Below are positions 37,297 through 48,295 of a stretch of 64,000 bases of DNA, in pieces. Location of the stretch: the NCBI GenBank assembly GCA_050084515.1, contig CM114273.1, positions 14,880,001 through 14,944,000 of the forward strand, read 5' to 3'. Under the pieces are notes generated by a model that did not search any database, was not told the DNA's origin, and saw only the letters and a program-made list of their open reading frames with translations. The stretch comes from Blasia pusilla. Lineage: Eukaryota; Marchantiophyta; Marchantiopsida; Blasiales. Numbering within the stretch: position 1 is the first letter of the stretch; the number at the start of each line of letters is the position of its first letter. A program made the translations under genes and the position numbers.

Positions 37297-38190
37297 AGGA
37301 ATCCAACACGTCTTAGAGAAGAAAGAAGCCTACGACTGGTTTAACCACACTAGGGGAACGAGCCAAAAGTGAAGAAGCCCGCCATAATGCCTTAGAAGTT
37401 GGTCTCACAGGGAAAGAGTCCGATCACTTAAGCAGCCAACCTATCAGAATTTGACAGCTTGCTTGGAAATGGTTAAAAAGTTGAAGTGGTCAAAAAGTGA
37501 AAATTTGCAACCCGTCGAAATCAGACGGATTATAAAATAAACATTCTGAGTAGCTAGACGAAAACAATCAACAAGTCCAAAAAATGTATTCATAAAACTT
37601 TTACAAACACCATTATCGCTTGAAAAAATCTTGTCCTTTATTACATCCGAAGGAAGCTTGGAAATGTACATTTGATCTAGTCTATGATTTCTTCAGCCTC
37701 CTCATCTACAAATTTACTCCTAACTCTCCTAGGTTCCTGTACGAAAGAAATGTCCTGAGATACAAGTGGCTCCTCTGGCCGATTGTAGACAGGGATAAAA
37801 AATGTTGGCGAATTTGAGAGCCTTGGCCCCCCTAGGTACATCATAACGGTCCCATATAACCTGATTTGAGTCCCACCGCCTACCTTGGGAGTATATCTTG
37901 TACGCTCTGCAAGGTGACAGCCATCCAGCATCAATATGTGCTCCGTCCTTAGAAACACCATCAATCCGAAAGGTAGTATGAATCCAACACGTCTTAGAGA
38001 AGAGAAGAAGGCTACGACTTGTTTGACGATACTAGGGGAAGGAGCCAAAGTGAAGAAGCCCGCTAGAATGCCTCTAAAGTTAGACTATCAAGGAAAGAGT
38101 CCGATCACTTACATAGCCAACCTGTCGGAATCGGACATGTTGCGTGGAAGTGGTTAAAAAGGTGCAGTGGTCAAAAAGTGAAAATCCCGA
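37297..38190. repeat. Direct duplication of about 215 bp
   Basis: 37297-37510 and 37977-38190 share AATCCAACACGTCTTAGAGA, TGAAGAAGCCCGC, AGAGTCCGATCACTTA and GGTCAAAAAGTGAAAA in the same order with moderate divergence. Each copy includes one palindrome-family element (near 37437 and 38119). The segment between them holds a minus-strand frame. Confidence 0.7.
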
Positions 38191-41100
38191 TTTTCAGAAT
38201 CCTGGGAAGTGACGATTGTCATGACCATACAGATTATGTCGCAGAGTATCGTGTGCTAGTAGATGCCATACCTTATGTAGGGCCGTAGTGTCTAGGTAGA
38301 GATGCGGTTTCATACATAGGATTGGGGGTTACTCCGTTGAGAGTGAATTTTCCAATAGGGCCCGCCCTTAGGTTGGAGGATATAGTGAGGAATGCACTCA
38401 AAGAACAATTAGTTCTTTGAGTTGAGCTTGTTGCGTTGGGAGCTAGCCTTGGTAGTGAGTAGAGCTCTTGGCTATGGTAGCTCCCGCAAGCTTCGACCTG
38501 GATTCTTCCATCATGGAGTGGGTTTGGCTCGATTGTATGTAATTTTATACGTGTTTTATGGCAGTAGGTCTTTCACGGATTTGAGTTGTGGTACACTTGT
38601 GTTTGTGTATGCTCTCGTCTATGTTATGTATGTATGTGAGTATGCTATGTCAGCGATGTATGTTGTATGAAATGTGGATTTGCATGACACGATGGTGTCA
38701 CTACCAATGGTGGGTGTGGAACCGGAGCTCTCGACTTTGGAGGAGAATTGTACGCCCCAACTAGGCTGTCGTAATCGGCCTTTGCCTCTTTGCAAAGGTC
38801 TTACAGTTCCTGCCTTCCCTCAAGGTAGAGAATGTTCCTGCCACTCTGCCAGACGCCTCTGATACTCGCCCCTGAAAGGCCCACTAAGTCGAACACTAAG
38901 TCACCCGGCCTTGAGCAGAGCTCGATGAGCGTTTGCATCAGGGCTGGCGAATTTTTCCCTTCCTCCAAGTAAGGGGGTACCATCTTGCATGTAAATTCTA
39001 GGGGGGAATAGAATTCACTATCTAAGCTTTACCCATCGGAGCATGGATCCACTGGATCTAGGATCTGGCACTCTTGGAAGTTGTGCTCGGGCCTTACAAA
39101 ACAGTAGACAAAGGAGTGGTCCATCTGTAAATAATAAGGTTGGAAACAATGTCAACAACAAGAAAGAGCTACTTTCAGTATGCAACAACAAGAAAGGTCT
39201 ACTCTTAGTATGGTGACACAATGTGCAACACGTCCCCAAAGAACTTCGTTATAGTCTTAACATTGGAACAACCTGTCAGAGTCCGATGGGTTGTTTTACA
39301 AGTGTTAGTGATTTTTTTTGCCATGAGCAACCCGTCGGAGCAGGAAAAATTGTATATGGGCTTAGAGCCCTTACCTGGATTTGACTCGTCGCCGATCAGA
39401 GTGGATACTCGTTCTTGATGATCCACGATTGCGCCGTCCCAAACCCTAAAAACCCTAAAAATGCACTGCAGGTTGAAGAGCTCGTCCTCGCTCCCTCTAG
39501 TCAAGACCAAGAAATAGCCTCTGTCACTAAGGTAAGCGTGTGCAAAGGAAAACAGAAGCACGATCTAGTCATAGGTAAGAGAGACATTCCAGTCTTGGAC
39601 ACTGTCATACGGATTCTCGTCCCACAAGCGCAACCGAGAGGGCAAATCAGTGACGAGGAGATCCACCGCCACCTCCTCGACCTCACCATGGACCGTCTAG
39701 GGAGCGTGCCCATTTCGTTGAAGTTTCCGACCCAGCATTGTCAATTTGTCGATGGCGGGTGTCGACGCTTGGGAATTGAAACTTTGCAGCTCATCCAAAA
39801 GATTTGTGCAGTGAATGATGACGCTTGTCCGGGTCGTTGTTTCTCTATGTCTTCCCAAGGATGATGGAGTGTATTCCACATCCTGGTTTGCTCCCTGGGA
39901 CAAACCTGGCGCCTCTCGCTTCCGCTGTTCTCGAGTCTGCGGTCTGCTTGTTGGGGTCTCTATTACCTCAAACTCAGGTGGAGTTTTCTTGGCGGAGGAC
40001 CTAGCCCGGCCCTCTCTCCCCGCTTGCCCGGACGATTCCGCCGCTTGCCCGGAATTCTCAACCCCTTTTTTTGGAAGACTTGGCCTCGAAATTCTTCGAT
40101 CCCCTCGCCTTTGCTTGTAGGCCCGCTGTAGATTTGTCCTTGGCGGTGACGACCTTGGATACCAAATTCGCTGTCTCGAGGGCTTGCTCCTCCGCATCTC
40201 CTTCGAAAAAGTCTTAAGGCTGCACGAAATTCATGATGTCGTCCCTGCTTGCAGCCACTACATCATACACCCGTTGAAGATTCTTTTCGGTGATGTCCTC
40301 GGGGTCGTTGAAGTCCAGCCAAATCGGGCAATTCTCCACCTCCCAGTTGGACATGCTTTGAGCCATCTCCATGTCGTACATGGAAAATGACTCTCCATCA
40401 CGCAGAGAAGCCATCAATTTGCAGGCTGCCGGTATTTTTTGCCTGGTACATGCATTCTTACAATGGACGGGTACCTGAACACCATCCGTTGGGCAGCTTT
40501 TTTTCGAGATGCATCGGCCGCTTGCTCCTAAAGATCTCGCTTCTTCTTTGCGAAATCCCTTTTCTTCGCCTCTATTTCTTCATCCATGTTTCCTTGAGGG
40601 AGGATGTGATCCAGATGAAGAAATAGAGGTTTTGGATCCAACTGAATTCCGTCCCCTTAATCGCTCTTCTGAATTCTTAATCTCTCATCCTCCAGAATGT
40701 GTCAAGCGCTTCCAAGTCCTCCTCCGTCACCAGCGCTTGGGTTCCATGTTGATCGTAAGGATGAACATAGTATAGAGGGAAGCTGTCAACGTAGGATGTT
40801 GTCGCTGTCGCTGCCGACTGTTTCAACTTGGCAATATCCTCGTCAGACTGAATTTCGCGGACCTACTCCATTATCCGCAATCGGCAAAGTGGCTTTCATC
40901 AATGCCATCCACTTCACAACCTGTCACAATGGGGACAAACTCAATAAACTACACTGAATTACCAATGAATTGCAACATGGGCCTTCACATAACTCAAAGA
41001 TCAAAGATCATTTCTTACCCGCTCAAAGATTGGGTCGATGTCTTGGCTCGCCAACTGCTTTGGGACAACAGTTGGCAAGTCCACTGGAAACTCGTCGATC

Positions 41101-41759
41101 CGATAGGGATCGATTTCTTCCGCCGGGCTGAGAGACAAGGAAGACCGCTCTCCTGCTTCTTCAAAGATGTCCACCATCTCCACGCTGGCGGTCCTCATGA
41201 CCTCATCATCTATCACTTGAACTTTGGCCGTTTCCTCAGCCCATTTAAAATTGATTGTATCCCCAGACTTCATTGGGGATATTTCTTGCATCTCAACATT
41301 TTTGGTTGGACGAGCCAGGCTTTCTTCAATGGCAATCGCTTTTTCCCTACGAGCTTTTGCCAATTCTACTCTCCTCACCGATGCGTCCAGACGCTTCTTT
41401 CCACACTTTTCCTCGACGATCCTTTTCTTCAAGGCCCATGACGTCTTACCCTTTGCGTTCTATTTTTCGAGCACCTCCTTAACACGTTTTGCAAGAAGCT
41501 CTTGCTTGTGCATCTCCGCTTCCCTTTCCCGCTCCTCGATCTCTTGCTACCATATCTCATTGGACGAACGAGGCCCTGGAGATGGTGACGCAGGAGTCCT
41601 CGTGGAGTTGGGAGTGAAGCTCCCTGCCTTGCTTGCTTGAGATCTTTTCCTCGTCATTGTTCCCGAAAATGCCTCCTCCTTGACAATGAAGTTACTTTCG
41701 GTGCACGATGAGTCGTCTTGATGAATCGCCTTGCTGATGTCGTGATGAGTCACCTTCAT
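37677..41759 (-). pseudogene. Decayed mobile-element ORF series with N4/N6-MTase-like motif
   Basis: A run of minus-strand frames that seem to be parts of one lost gene: 41759-41547 (basic, Ser/Pro-rich), 41432-41001 (charged, helical, KKRIVEEKCGKKRLDASV), 40417-40214 (WEVENCPIWLDFNDPEDI), 40197-39697 (basic, low complexity), 38983-38801 (NSPALMQTLIELCSRPGDLV then FDLVGLSGAS) and 38048-37677 (GTVMMYLGGPRLSNS). The 38.9-kb block resembles the region around motif I of amino-methyltransferases (TRPGDLVLDPFAGSGT) with the Gly-rich loop altered. The rest matches nothing I know. Palindrome repeats lie inside the series (39269, 39327). The parts may not all belong together. Confidence 0.35.
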
Positions 41760-41943
41760 GAGTCGCTCAAATCATCTCGCGATGAGTCGCTCGAATCGTC
41801 TCACGATGAGTTGCCGTGTAAAGTGCCCCTTGGTATCTGGTCAACTGCTGCACGGAAGAGCAATTGAGATCGCGAAACAAAACCGGAAATGAGCAAACCC
41901 TCACCTTTTTATACTTTTCAAGCCGTTGGGCTGACCGTTGGGT

Positions 41944-42843
41944 CATACCGTCATTCCTACGGAGACGTATCAGTCGTTATGGAAGTGTGGACGCGAAAAC
42001 CACCAACCCGACGGTCTTCGATGGGTTGCACGCCTCCCGCGGGTTGCAAGAATCCGTCCTCCTCAGATTAAAAAGCATAGCTATCCTCGCAACCCTCATC
42101 TCATCTCCACACACACACACCACACTCTAGAAACCTCTCGAAGAATAGACCATGATCAAGTTACTCTTCCAAGAGGGGTGATCCACTCTCATTGGAAAAG
42201 CAAGCAATCTCAAAGCCATATAGACACAAGAGACTCAAGATGTGGAATAGAAGGTGATGAACTCTTGAAGGTCCTTCCTCTTTATATACTCATAAGGGAT
42301 CCACAAGAGTACGAAATAGAACTTATCTTATCTTGTGCCACATGGCTTCCTCTCAAGGCTTAGCCAATCACATTTTGACACAAATAGATTTCCTTTTATC
42401 TCTTCCAAAATATCCTCTTTTACCTACTTGATATTTTCCAAATTACCCCAACTAACCTAGCCACCAACCAAGACTACTTTTGCTTTTCATTAAGCAACTA
42501 CTTTACTTTTATAAAGTCATCTTTTATTTATTATCTCTTTTTCTAAAGTTGGGCCCGCATAAAAGAGGCACCATAAAGAGGTTTAAACATAAGAATTTCC
42601 TTTCTCTAAGCCAATTTACTTAATACTAATGAAACTCTATCTAACACTTAATGACGAAGGAATTTACATACTAGTTGATTTTACTATACGACGGCGTCAT
42701 TCCTACGGAGACGTATCAGCAGTTATGGAAGTGTGGACGTGAAAACCACCAATCCGACAGTCTCCGATGGGTTGCACGCTTCCCGCGAGTTGCAGAATCC
42801 GTCCTCCTCGGGTTAAAAAGCAAAGCTATCCTGACAACCCGTC
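41944..42843. repeat. 140-bp direct repeats flanking an inserted LTR-like copy
   Basis: 41944-42085 and 42697-42843 both run from TCATTCCTACGGAGACGTAT through GAAGTGTGGACG and a palindrome element to TTAAAAAGC and AGCTATCCT. They flank LTR-like copy C. Either the LTR-like copy was inserted between two units of a repeat, or the flank was duplicated later; 140 bp is far too long for a normal target duplication. Confidence 0.7.
42105..42697 (-). repeat. LTR-like repeat, truncated inverted copy C
   Basis: The reverse complement matches the first ~590 bp of copies A and B, from the GTCGTATAGTAAAATCAAC terminus (42697) through TATATAAAGAGG to the CA/GT microsatellite near 42107. The remaining ~650 bp of the family is missing. 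Confidence 0.75.
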
Positions 42844-43201
42844 GGAGACCGACAGGTTGCGCGCCTCTGCCATCTTGGGGCAATAACGCGAGGTACCCAC
42901 GCAATCCGTCAGAGACCGGGGGGTTGCACCCTTCCCTCGTCTTGGGATAACAAGGCGGGGTACCCGCGCAACTCGTCGGAGACTGACGGGTTGCACGCTT
43001 CCTTCATGTAAGCGTTACAAGGCGAGGCACTTGCGCAACCCGTCGGAGGCCGACGGGTTGCACACTTTCCCCATTTTTGGGTAATAAGTTAGGTACCTGG
43101 GCAACCCGTTGATTACCGATAGGTTGCACGCTTTTCTATCCCTCGGGTAACAATGCAAAAATGCATAGTTTCGAGGCAATCCCTTGCAATCCGATGGGTC
43201 A
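42834..43201. repeat. Array of ~66-bp units each with a palindromic core
   Basis: Six cores start at about 42834, 42901, 42968, 43035, 43101 and 43175. The best (43035-43061) is a perfect inverted repeat: arms GCAACCCGTCGG and CCGACGGGTTGC around AGG. Between cores the spacer is also repeated (CTTYCC..., then TTGGGWTAACAAGGCGRGGT, then ACCYGC), so whole units were multiplied. Related cores lie just left at 42004 and 42749. Confidence 0.85.
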
Positions 43202-43842
43202 CAAGGTCTACCCTGAGTTGGACTATCCCGTAACAGTCCCCAACAATTGGTTGCCTTAGCAAATGCAAGCGATGTCTCGTGTTTGATGCTAGCAAAATCA
43301 ACTCAAAAGACCATTGGTCGGAAAGAAGGGAGTACCAACCCAACGGACTCCGACCGCTTCCAACTTGCATTGGGACATGGAAACAAAAAATGGAATTGGG
43401 TGCTTCCCAACCCACGTCTTTGATTCCCAAATTCTGGAACCCATCGGACTCCGACAGGTTGCAATAGAATTGAATCCATCATGTCAGATAATCTCACCTA
43501 CCAAACTTCATCTTGTTAGGAGAATCTGAGTCCCTATTCACTTTAAATTAAACATTCTCATTCTCATTCTCATACCCATACCCATTCTTATCTTCATTCT
43601 TATTCTCAGTCTCCTCCCGGTAAAAAATCTTCTGGGAATGGATAATTATGTGAAGCTCACTTGTGGCAGTCATCCAGCGGCCCTTCCTCAATCAGAAATC
43701 GTTTGACCGCAAGCTCGTGAGTCATTCATACCAGTGGATGAAATTTTTCTCTCTGTTAGATTTCTTCTCAAATTGGAACCATCTTTGTGTCCAAGGATGT
43801 TAGGGTGGATGGTACGGAGGATATAATAGGTGAGACAATTCA

Positions 43843-45808
43843 GTGATTGCATATCGCAAAGTATGGAATCTGCTACCTCTAGCAAATGGTCAATATAGAG
43901 TTTACGGCTTGCCTCTGAATTCCTCAGTTTCCCAAGTAGACGGTCGAGAATTTCCTAGTGCACCGAGCTCTATGTTTGCAACTCCTAGCTCGGTAGATCC
44001 GGCATCAACTCCAACTTCACACATTCGTTATAATGTTGTACTTCCTGAAGACATTCCGGATGTTGTCAACCTCAGTGGATCTGTCGGACACCAACCGAGC
44101 CCTATGTCCACCTACTCGTTCCTCTTGCAAGTATCAGGTAATGGTTTGCTATCGTCTCTCGCCTTGAAAATGTTCAAGCACATTCTTGTTGACGAGTTGC
44201 CGCCCACGTACGATTGTAATTGCATTTTTTAGTTGCCTCCACTTGCTGCTCCTACTCAAAAGAAAGATGGAGGACGCTTGAAGGGTATGGATAGAAAGTT
44301 CGATTGTCATCGATGGTGCAAGCTTCAACACACTAGTGCTTCAATTCCAGATGGTCCTTGGATTGTCTCCCATCCCCAATACGTTGGAGCCTTGGAGTGT
44401 TGAAGTCCAACATGCTCGTATCTAGAGCGCAACGGGCGGGTCAATACGTCGTAATCCCCCCCCCAAGAATGCAAAAACTCAATATGAGGTTGGTGCCACC
44501 ATACCTCCGGTAGGCCATCGATGTCCTCATTGTCAGACATCCTCTTTCTGCGTTGGAGCTTGTCCTGCATACGTATTTTTCATTGTCCATGACTTGGGTT
44601 CCACGTTAGAATACACAAGGCTGGCAGTTCATGTTGGCTCCCACACTCATCGTGTGATCGATGCAATTCAGAGACACATCAAGGAGGATGTGGCAAAGGA
44701 AGTGGACGAGGTCTATAGAAACTCTCCGGGTTCAAAGCCCGGAGTGATCAAGTTAACAACAACATCACAAATTTGTGAACAGCTGCTTGGAATCCCGGGA
44801 CAGGGCGAGATCACGGCTGCTGAGGAGAAACAACTCTGGGAAAATCTCGCATTTCCCGTTGATCCTGAATGCTTCCAGAATTTGCTGCGTCAAATACGGG
44901 TACTAGATGGAAAGACGGATGAAATGGATGCCAATTCCAGAATCAAGGCCAACTCTAGATTTCCATTCATTCAGAGATGGTAGTTCATGGGCGAGGGAGG
45001 CGAAGGATCTAGGGCCTATGTCTTCAAAATATCAACGATAGGTCCGTTGAGTGGCCTCGATCTTATAGATCGAATGAGGGAAGGGAAACATCTTTACAAC
45101 AGTTGGGTAAGCTTTGATATTTGCTACAGAGTGCTGAATGGATGGTTGACAATGGGTGCGCACGTATATGACCATGTGGAGAAGGAACTCAAAACTATAT
45201 TTTTCTATGAAGTAAAAGTAGAAGACGTTGGCAGTTTGAAGATGTGCTAGTTAATCTTATTGGAGGTGATGAAGAAAAACAAAAGGCCACCTTCGGAAAT
45301 TTATGGGTTTATGGCGGACAATGCACAACCTGGGTGGATTGCTATCAGGGAAGTGTTATGGGGTGGGGAGGTTCAACCGGAGAGGGAAAGATCGAATGCT
45401 TTCCATTGGCAACAGTTTGTGACCCGGTACACCAAATCTTGCATCAAGGAGCATAGGAGGACAGAGCATGTCACTCTACTCCAACGCTGCAAGGACAAAA
45501 AAACCTTGAAACATGCCATAGAATGCCAAGAACAACTTCATAGGTGGTGGAGGAAACATGTGATTGAGGGGAAGTACAAAGAGTTATGCTCTTGGCTGAG
45601 TTGGTGGACTGTACGAATGAGACAATTGGGAAACTTCATGCGGGAGGTGAGTTCACTAATTTGTCTCGTCGAGCTCACGTTGAAAATTGTTCGAAGAGTT
45701 GCAGCTAAAGTTAAGAAGCGTGGGCACTATAGGAATTTCAAATCGAAAAAACCAACCAACTTGTCGGATGCAACGGGTTGCCTGAGTGTTCAACCCGTCG
45801 CTGACTGA
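43843..45808 (+). pseudogene. Transposase-like gene remnant of unrecognised family
   Basis: From 44594 to 45808 one frame stays open except for two TAG stops (about 44981 and 45248). It encodes YVFKISTIGPLSGLDLIDRM, NGWLTMGAHVYDHVEKELKT, GFMADNAQPGWIAIREVLWG, ERSNAFHWQQF and WLSWWTVRMRQLGN. The segments suggest an RNase H-fold DDE-type protein, with MADNAQ as a possible second acidic motif, but I cannot name the family. 43843-44560 holds upstream parts in other frames, including HTSASIPDGPWIVSHPQYVG. The 3' end runs into palindrome repeats at 45757. Function is an inference from shape only. Confidence 0.4.
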
Positions 45809-46107
45809 CGGGTTGCCTAAGTGTGCAACTAGTCAAAAACCGACGGGTTGCAAGTTGCATGGCCAAATTAACTTGCAATCCATCAAAATCGGACGGGTTG
45901 ACAGGTTGCCTGAGTGTGCAACCAGCCGAAAAGGATGGGTTGCAAGTCGCATGGCCAAATTTACTTGCAACCCGTCGGATTCGGACGCGTTGCACTAGGT
46001 GGTTCCAAGGGTTGCAACACGTCAGGAACCAACAAGTCATAGAGTCGATCATGGCGAGGATCATGGGATACCTCGGCCTGACAACCCGTCTGGTTCCGAC
46101 AGGAAGC
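45757..46107. repeat. Second cluster of palindromic GCAACCCGTCGG elements
   Basis: At least seven cores of the same family (about 45757, 45790, 45825, 45875, 45918, 45967, 46082). A larger unit with GCATGGCCAAATTWACTTGCAA repeats with a period of about 91 bp. The cluster sits exactly between the transposase-like remnant and the start of the gypsy-methyltransferase element. Confidence 0.85.
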
Positions 46108-46152
46108 TTAGGGAAAGCCAGAAAATAGACTAGACTTCCTCAGTCTTTCACA

Positions 46153-47030
46153 TTGTCTGAAGCGATGAGGACCTCATCGAAGGGTTCTCATCAAAGTTCC
46201 TGGAGAGTTGGTGATGTTGTTGGTGTGCAGGCATGGAGGGAAATAGGAGAAGCGAGTGCGACGACTCCTATTGTTGATGCTCAAGAGGGGCATGTGTCAA
46301 GCACATTGTTGGGGGCGGCCACCATTATGTATCGCACTCCTTTATTTTCTCCTTTCAATGTTATGACGTTGGGGGGTACGCTCGTCGAGGCTTTTCGACT
46401 GGCCGCTTCACTATATGAGCGCGGAGTTGGAGTTCCTGCATCACGTTCAAAGGTGATTGCACAGGAGGTGATGGACCTACCCTTGTAGTGGATGCTCGGG
46501 CCGTCCACGTTAGATTCATGGGAGGGTGCGGCTGCTAGGATGGCGGAGATGCCCGCTAGACTTGTGGTAGAGCATGCCATGGCTTCTCCTGGTGTTGTAT
46601 TGTTGGATAACCAAGGAGAGGTCTTGCAGTTGGTGAGTCCTGGAGGTAGAGCTTTTAGTCCGCAACGTGTCTTGTTGGATTCAGGAGCGCAACCCTTGAT
46701 GTTGGGAAAGCGTCATTAAGAGGATTGGGCTTGACGAGAGCCGATGTGGAGCATTGTCCATTCTGGATACAGACATCCTTGGGTGGAGTGAGTACCACGC
46801 AGTATATCACCTGACAGGAGGTCGTGGTGAGGATTCGCCCAAGACATCCTATAGATGAGTTTATGGTGCGAGCCAACCTGATAGTGAGTAATGCAGAGTC
46901 CTACGACGTCTTGGTTGGTAGAGGAGTGTTATACCCGATGGGGTTTTCCCTTGATTACTGGGAGGAGTCAGGGTCCTACATACTAGGATGGAAGTCACAT
47001 GATGGGCGCCTTAGCTCATTACCCGTTTGA
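46153..47030 (+). pseudogene. Gag-like region and aspartic protease of the methyltransferase gypsy element
   Basis: 46153-46719 is one frame with a TAG at 46486. It ends with the protease active-site motif RVLLDSGAQPLMLGK, with the DSG triad intact. A frameshift near 46711 moves to the frame used by the rest of the element, where 46824-47030 gives SNAESYDVLVGRGVLYPMGF, the C-terminal protease motif (usually YDVLLGxxxL). Nothing before 46500 shows a recognisable capsid or zinc knuckle. Confidence 0.65.
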
Positions 47031-47379
47031 TTCACTGATGCTGTGATCGAGCGACGGCCATGAGAGGTGGCGACCTTAGCAACATTTAGCACTACCATCA
47101 CTTGGCCTAGTGATTTGATTGAGGGACATGTCCATGCAGAGGATACTCCCGTTCCTGACATTTTTATGGAGAGGAGTGTTATGGTAGCCGCATCATTCCA
47201 TGGAGGAGAGGTACCGATGTGGGGCTCGACTGAGGAGCTTTGACGATTGGAAAATGAGCACGTGCAGACCGTGTGGAGCGAGGCATTTGCACCAAAGCGT
47301 GACGGATTTGAGGAACCTGAGGTAGCAGGGAGTGCTACAATGACACCCTTGGATACCGCACCCATTATGTGGCATATTC

Positions 47380-48295
47380 CTGAGGAGGGTATTCAGGTGT
47401 TAGATCTCTTTGGAGGGATTAACACTGAGTTAGCTGTTGTTTTGCAAGCAAGAATGCCTATGCAGCAGTACGTGTATGTGGAGAGTGATGATGTTGCAAG
47501 ATGCGTCTCACTACGATATATGGCGCACTTGCGCCTACGTTTTTCCAACTTGTTGTCTGCATCCGTGATATAGGGGTACCAGAGTTCCCTATCGAAGGAT
47601 ATTTTTTTGTTGGGGACGGAGGACTTGGAGGGGGTAGGGACCATTGATTTGGTCATTGCAAGTTGGCCATGTCAGGGTCAATTGAGTGTTGGACGAGGCA
47701 TAGGGTTGGCTGACACTTGATCCAAGTTATTTTGGAAGATGCTGAGGATCTTGAGATATTTGCATGCGCATTAGTCATGTTCTCTGGCTTACATTCTGGA
47801 GAATGTACCGATCTTGGGCGATTCGAGGTCACGGGTGGTGACGAGCGCACATCATGTACGTGCTTGGATCGGCCCAACATTAGTTTTAGATGGGACGAGT
47901 GTGGGTTCTCGAGCACATCGTCCGCGTCTATGGTGGACCAACATGGTACTACACGAGGTGTTGCGGAGGTCGTATGCAAGTGTGGAGTGCCCCTCTCACT
48001 TGTTAGTGGATTCCATTCTGGATCTGGGTCGTTGACCACATACAGTGCGGCACGATGATCGACTGCGAGCAGCCTTTCCCACGTTTGTGAGTTTTCCAGC
48101 TTCCTACGCATATAAGGAGGCCGGTCCTGGCTTGGTTTGGGATCACCAAGTTCAGAGGTTGGTGGAGCCCAATGCCGATGAGAGAGAGCGGGCGATGGGA
48201 TTTCCAACAGGAGCGACGGTAGTATCATCACTCTTAGAGGCATCATGACGTCATGTCTTCGATCAAGCAATGGACCTGAATTGCTAGACATGGAT
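47380..48295 (+). pseudogene. DNMT3-like cytosine-5 DNA methyltransferase domain in a retrotransposon
   Basis: In an intact copy this would transfer methyl from SAM to cytosine C5. Motifs in order: motif I VLDLFGGINTELA (from 47397, SAM binding); an acidic SAM-contact strand YVYVESDD; DLVIASWPCQG (motif IV, catalytic Cys codon 47670-47672); LENV (motif VI, Glu codon 47799-47801); VGSRAHRPRLWWTN (motif VIII, in the place of DNMT3 AAHRARYFWGN); ERERAMGFPTGAT (motif IX region), then a tail resembling the DNMT3 end. About 300 residues, a normal catalytic-domain length. It has no visible reader domain. Five in-frame stops (47571 TAG, 47718 TGA, 47772 TAG, 48033 TGA, 48246 TGA) kill this copy. The flanking frames are protease upstream and RT downstream. 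The DNMT3 rather than DNMT1/CMT assignment comes from order and motif VIII by eye and is less sure than the C5-MTase call. Confidence 0.85.

Noticed and set aside
42834-43201. CRISPR-like appearance of repeats and spacers
   Set aside because: Plant nuclear context, and the spacers are related to each other; a palindromic tandem repeat explains it.
47653-48291. 212-codon frame on the minus strand opposite the methyltransferase
   Set aside because: It mirrors the plus-strand coding frame; the plus strand has ordered methyltransferase motifs and this one has none.
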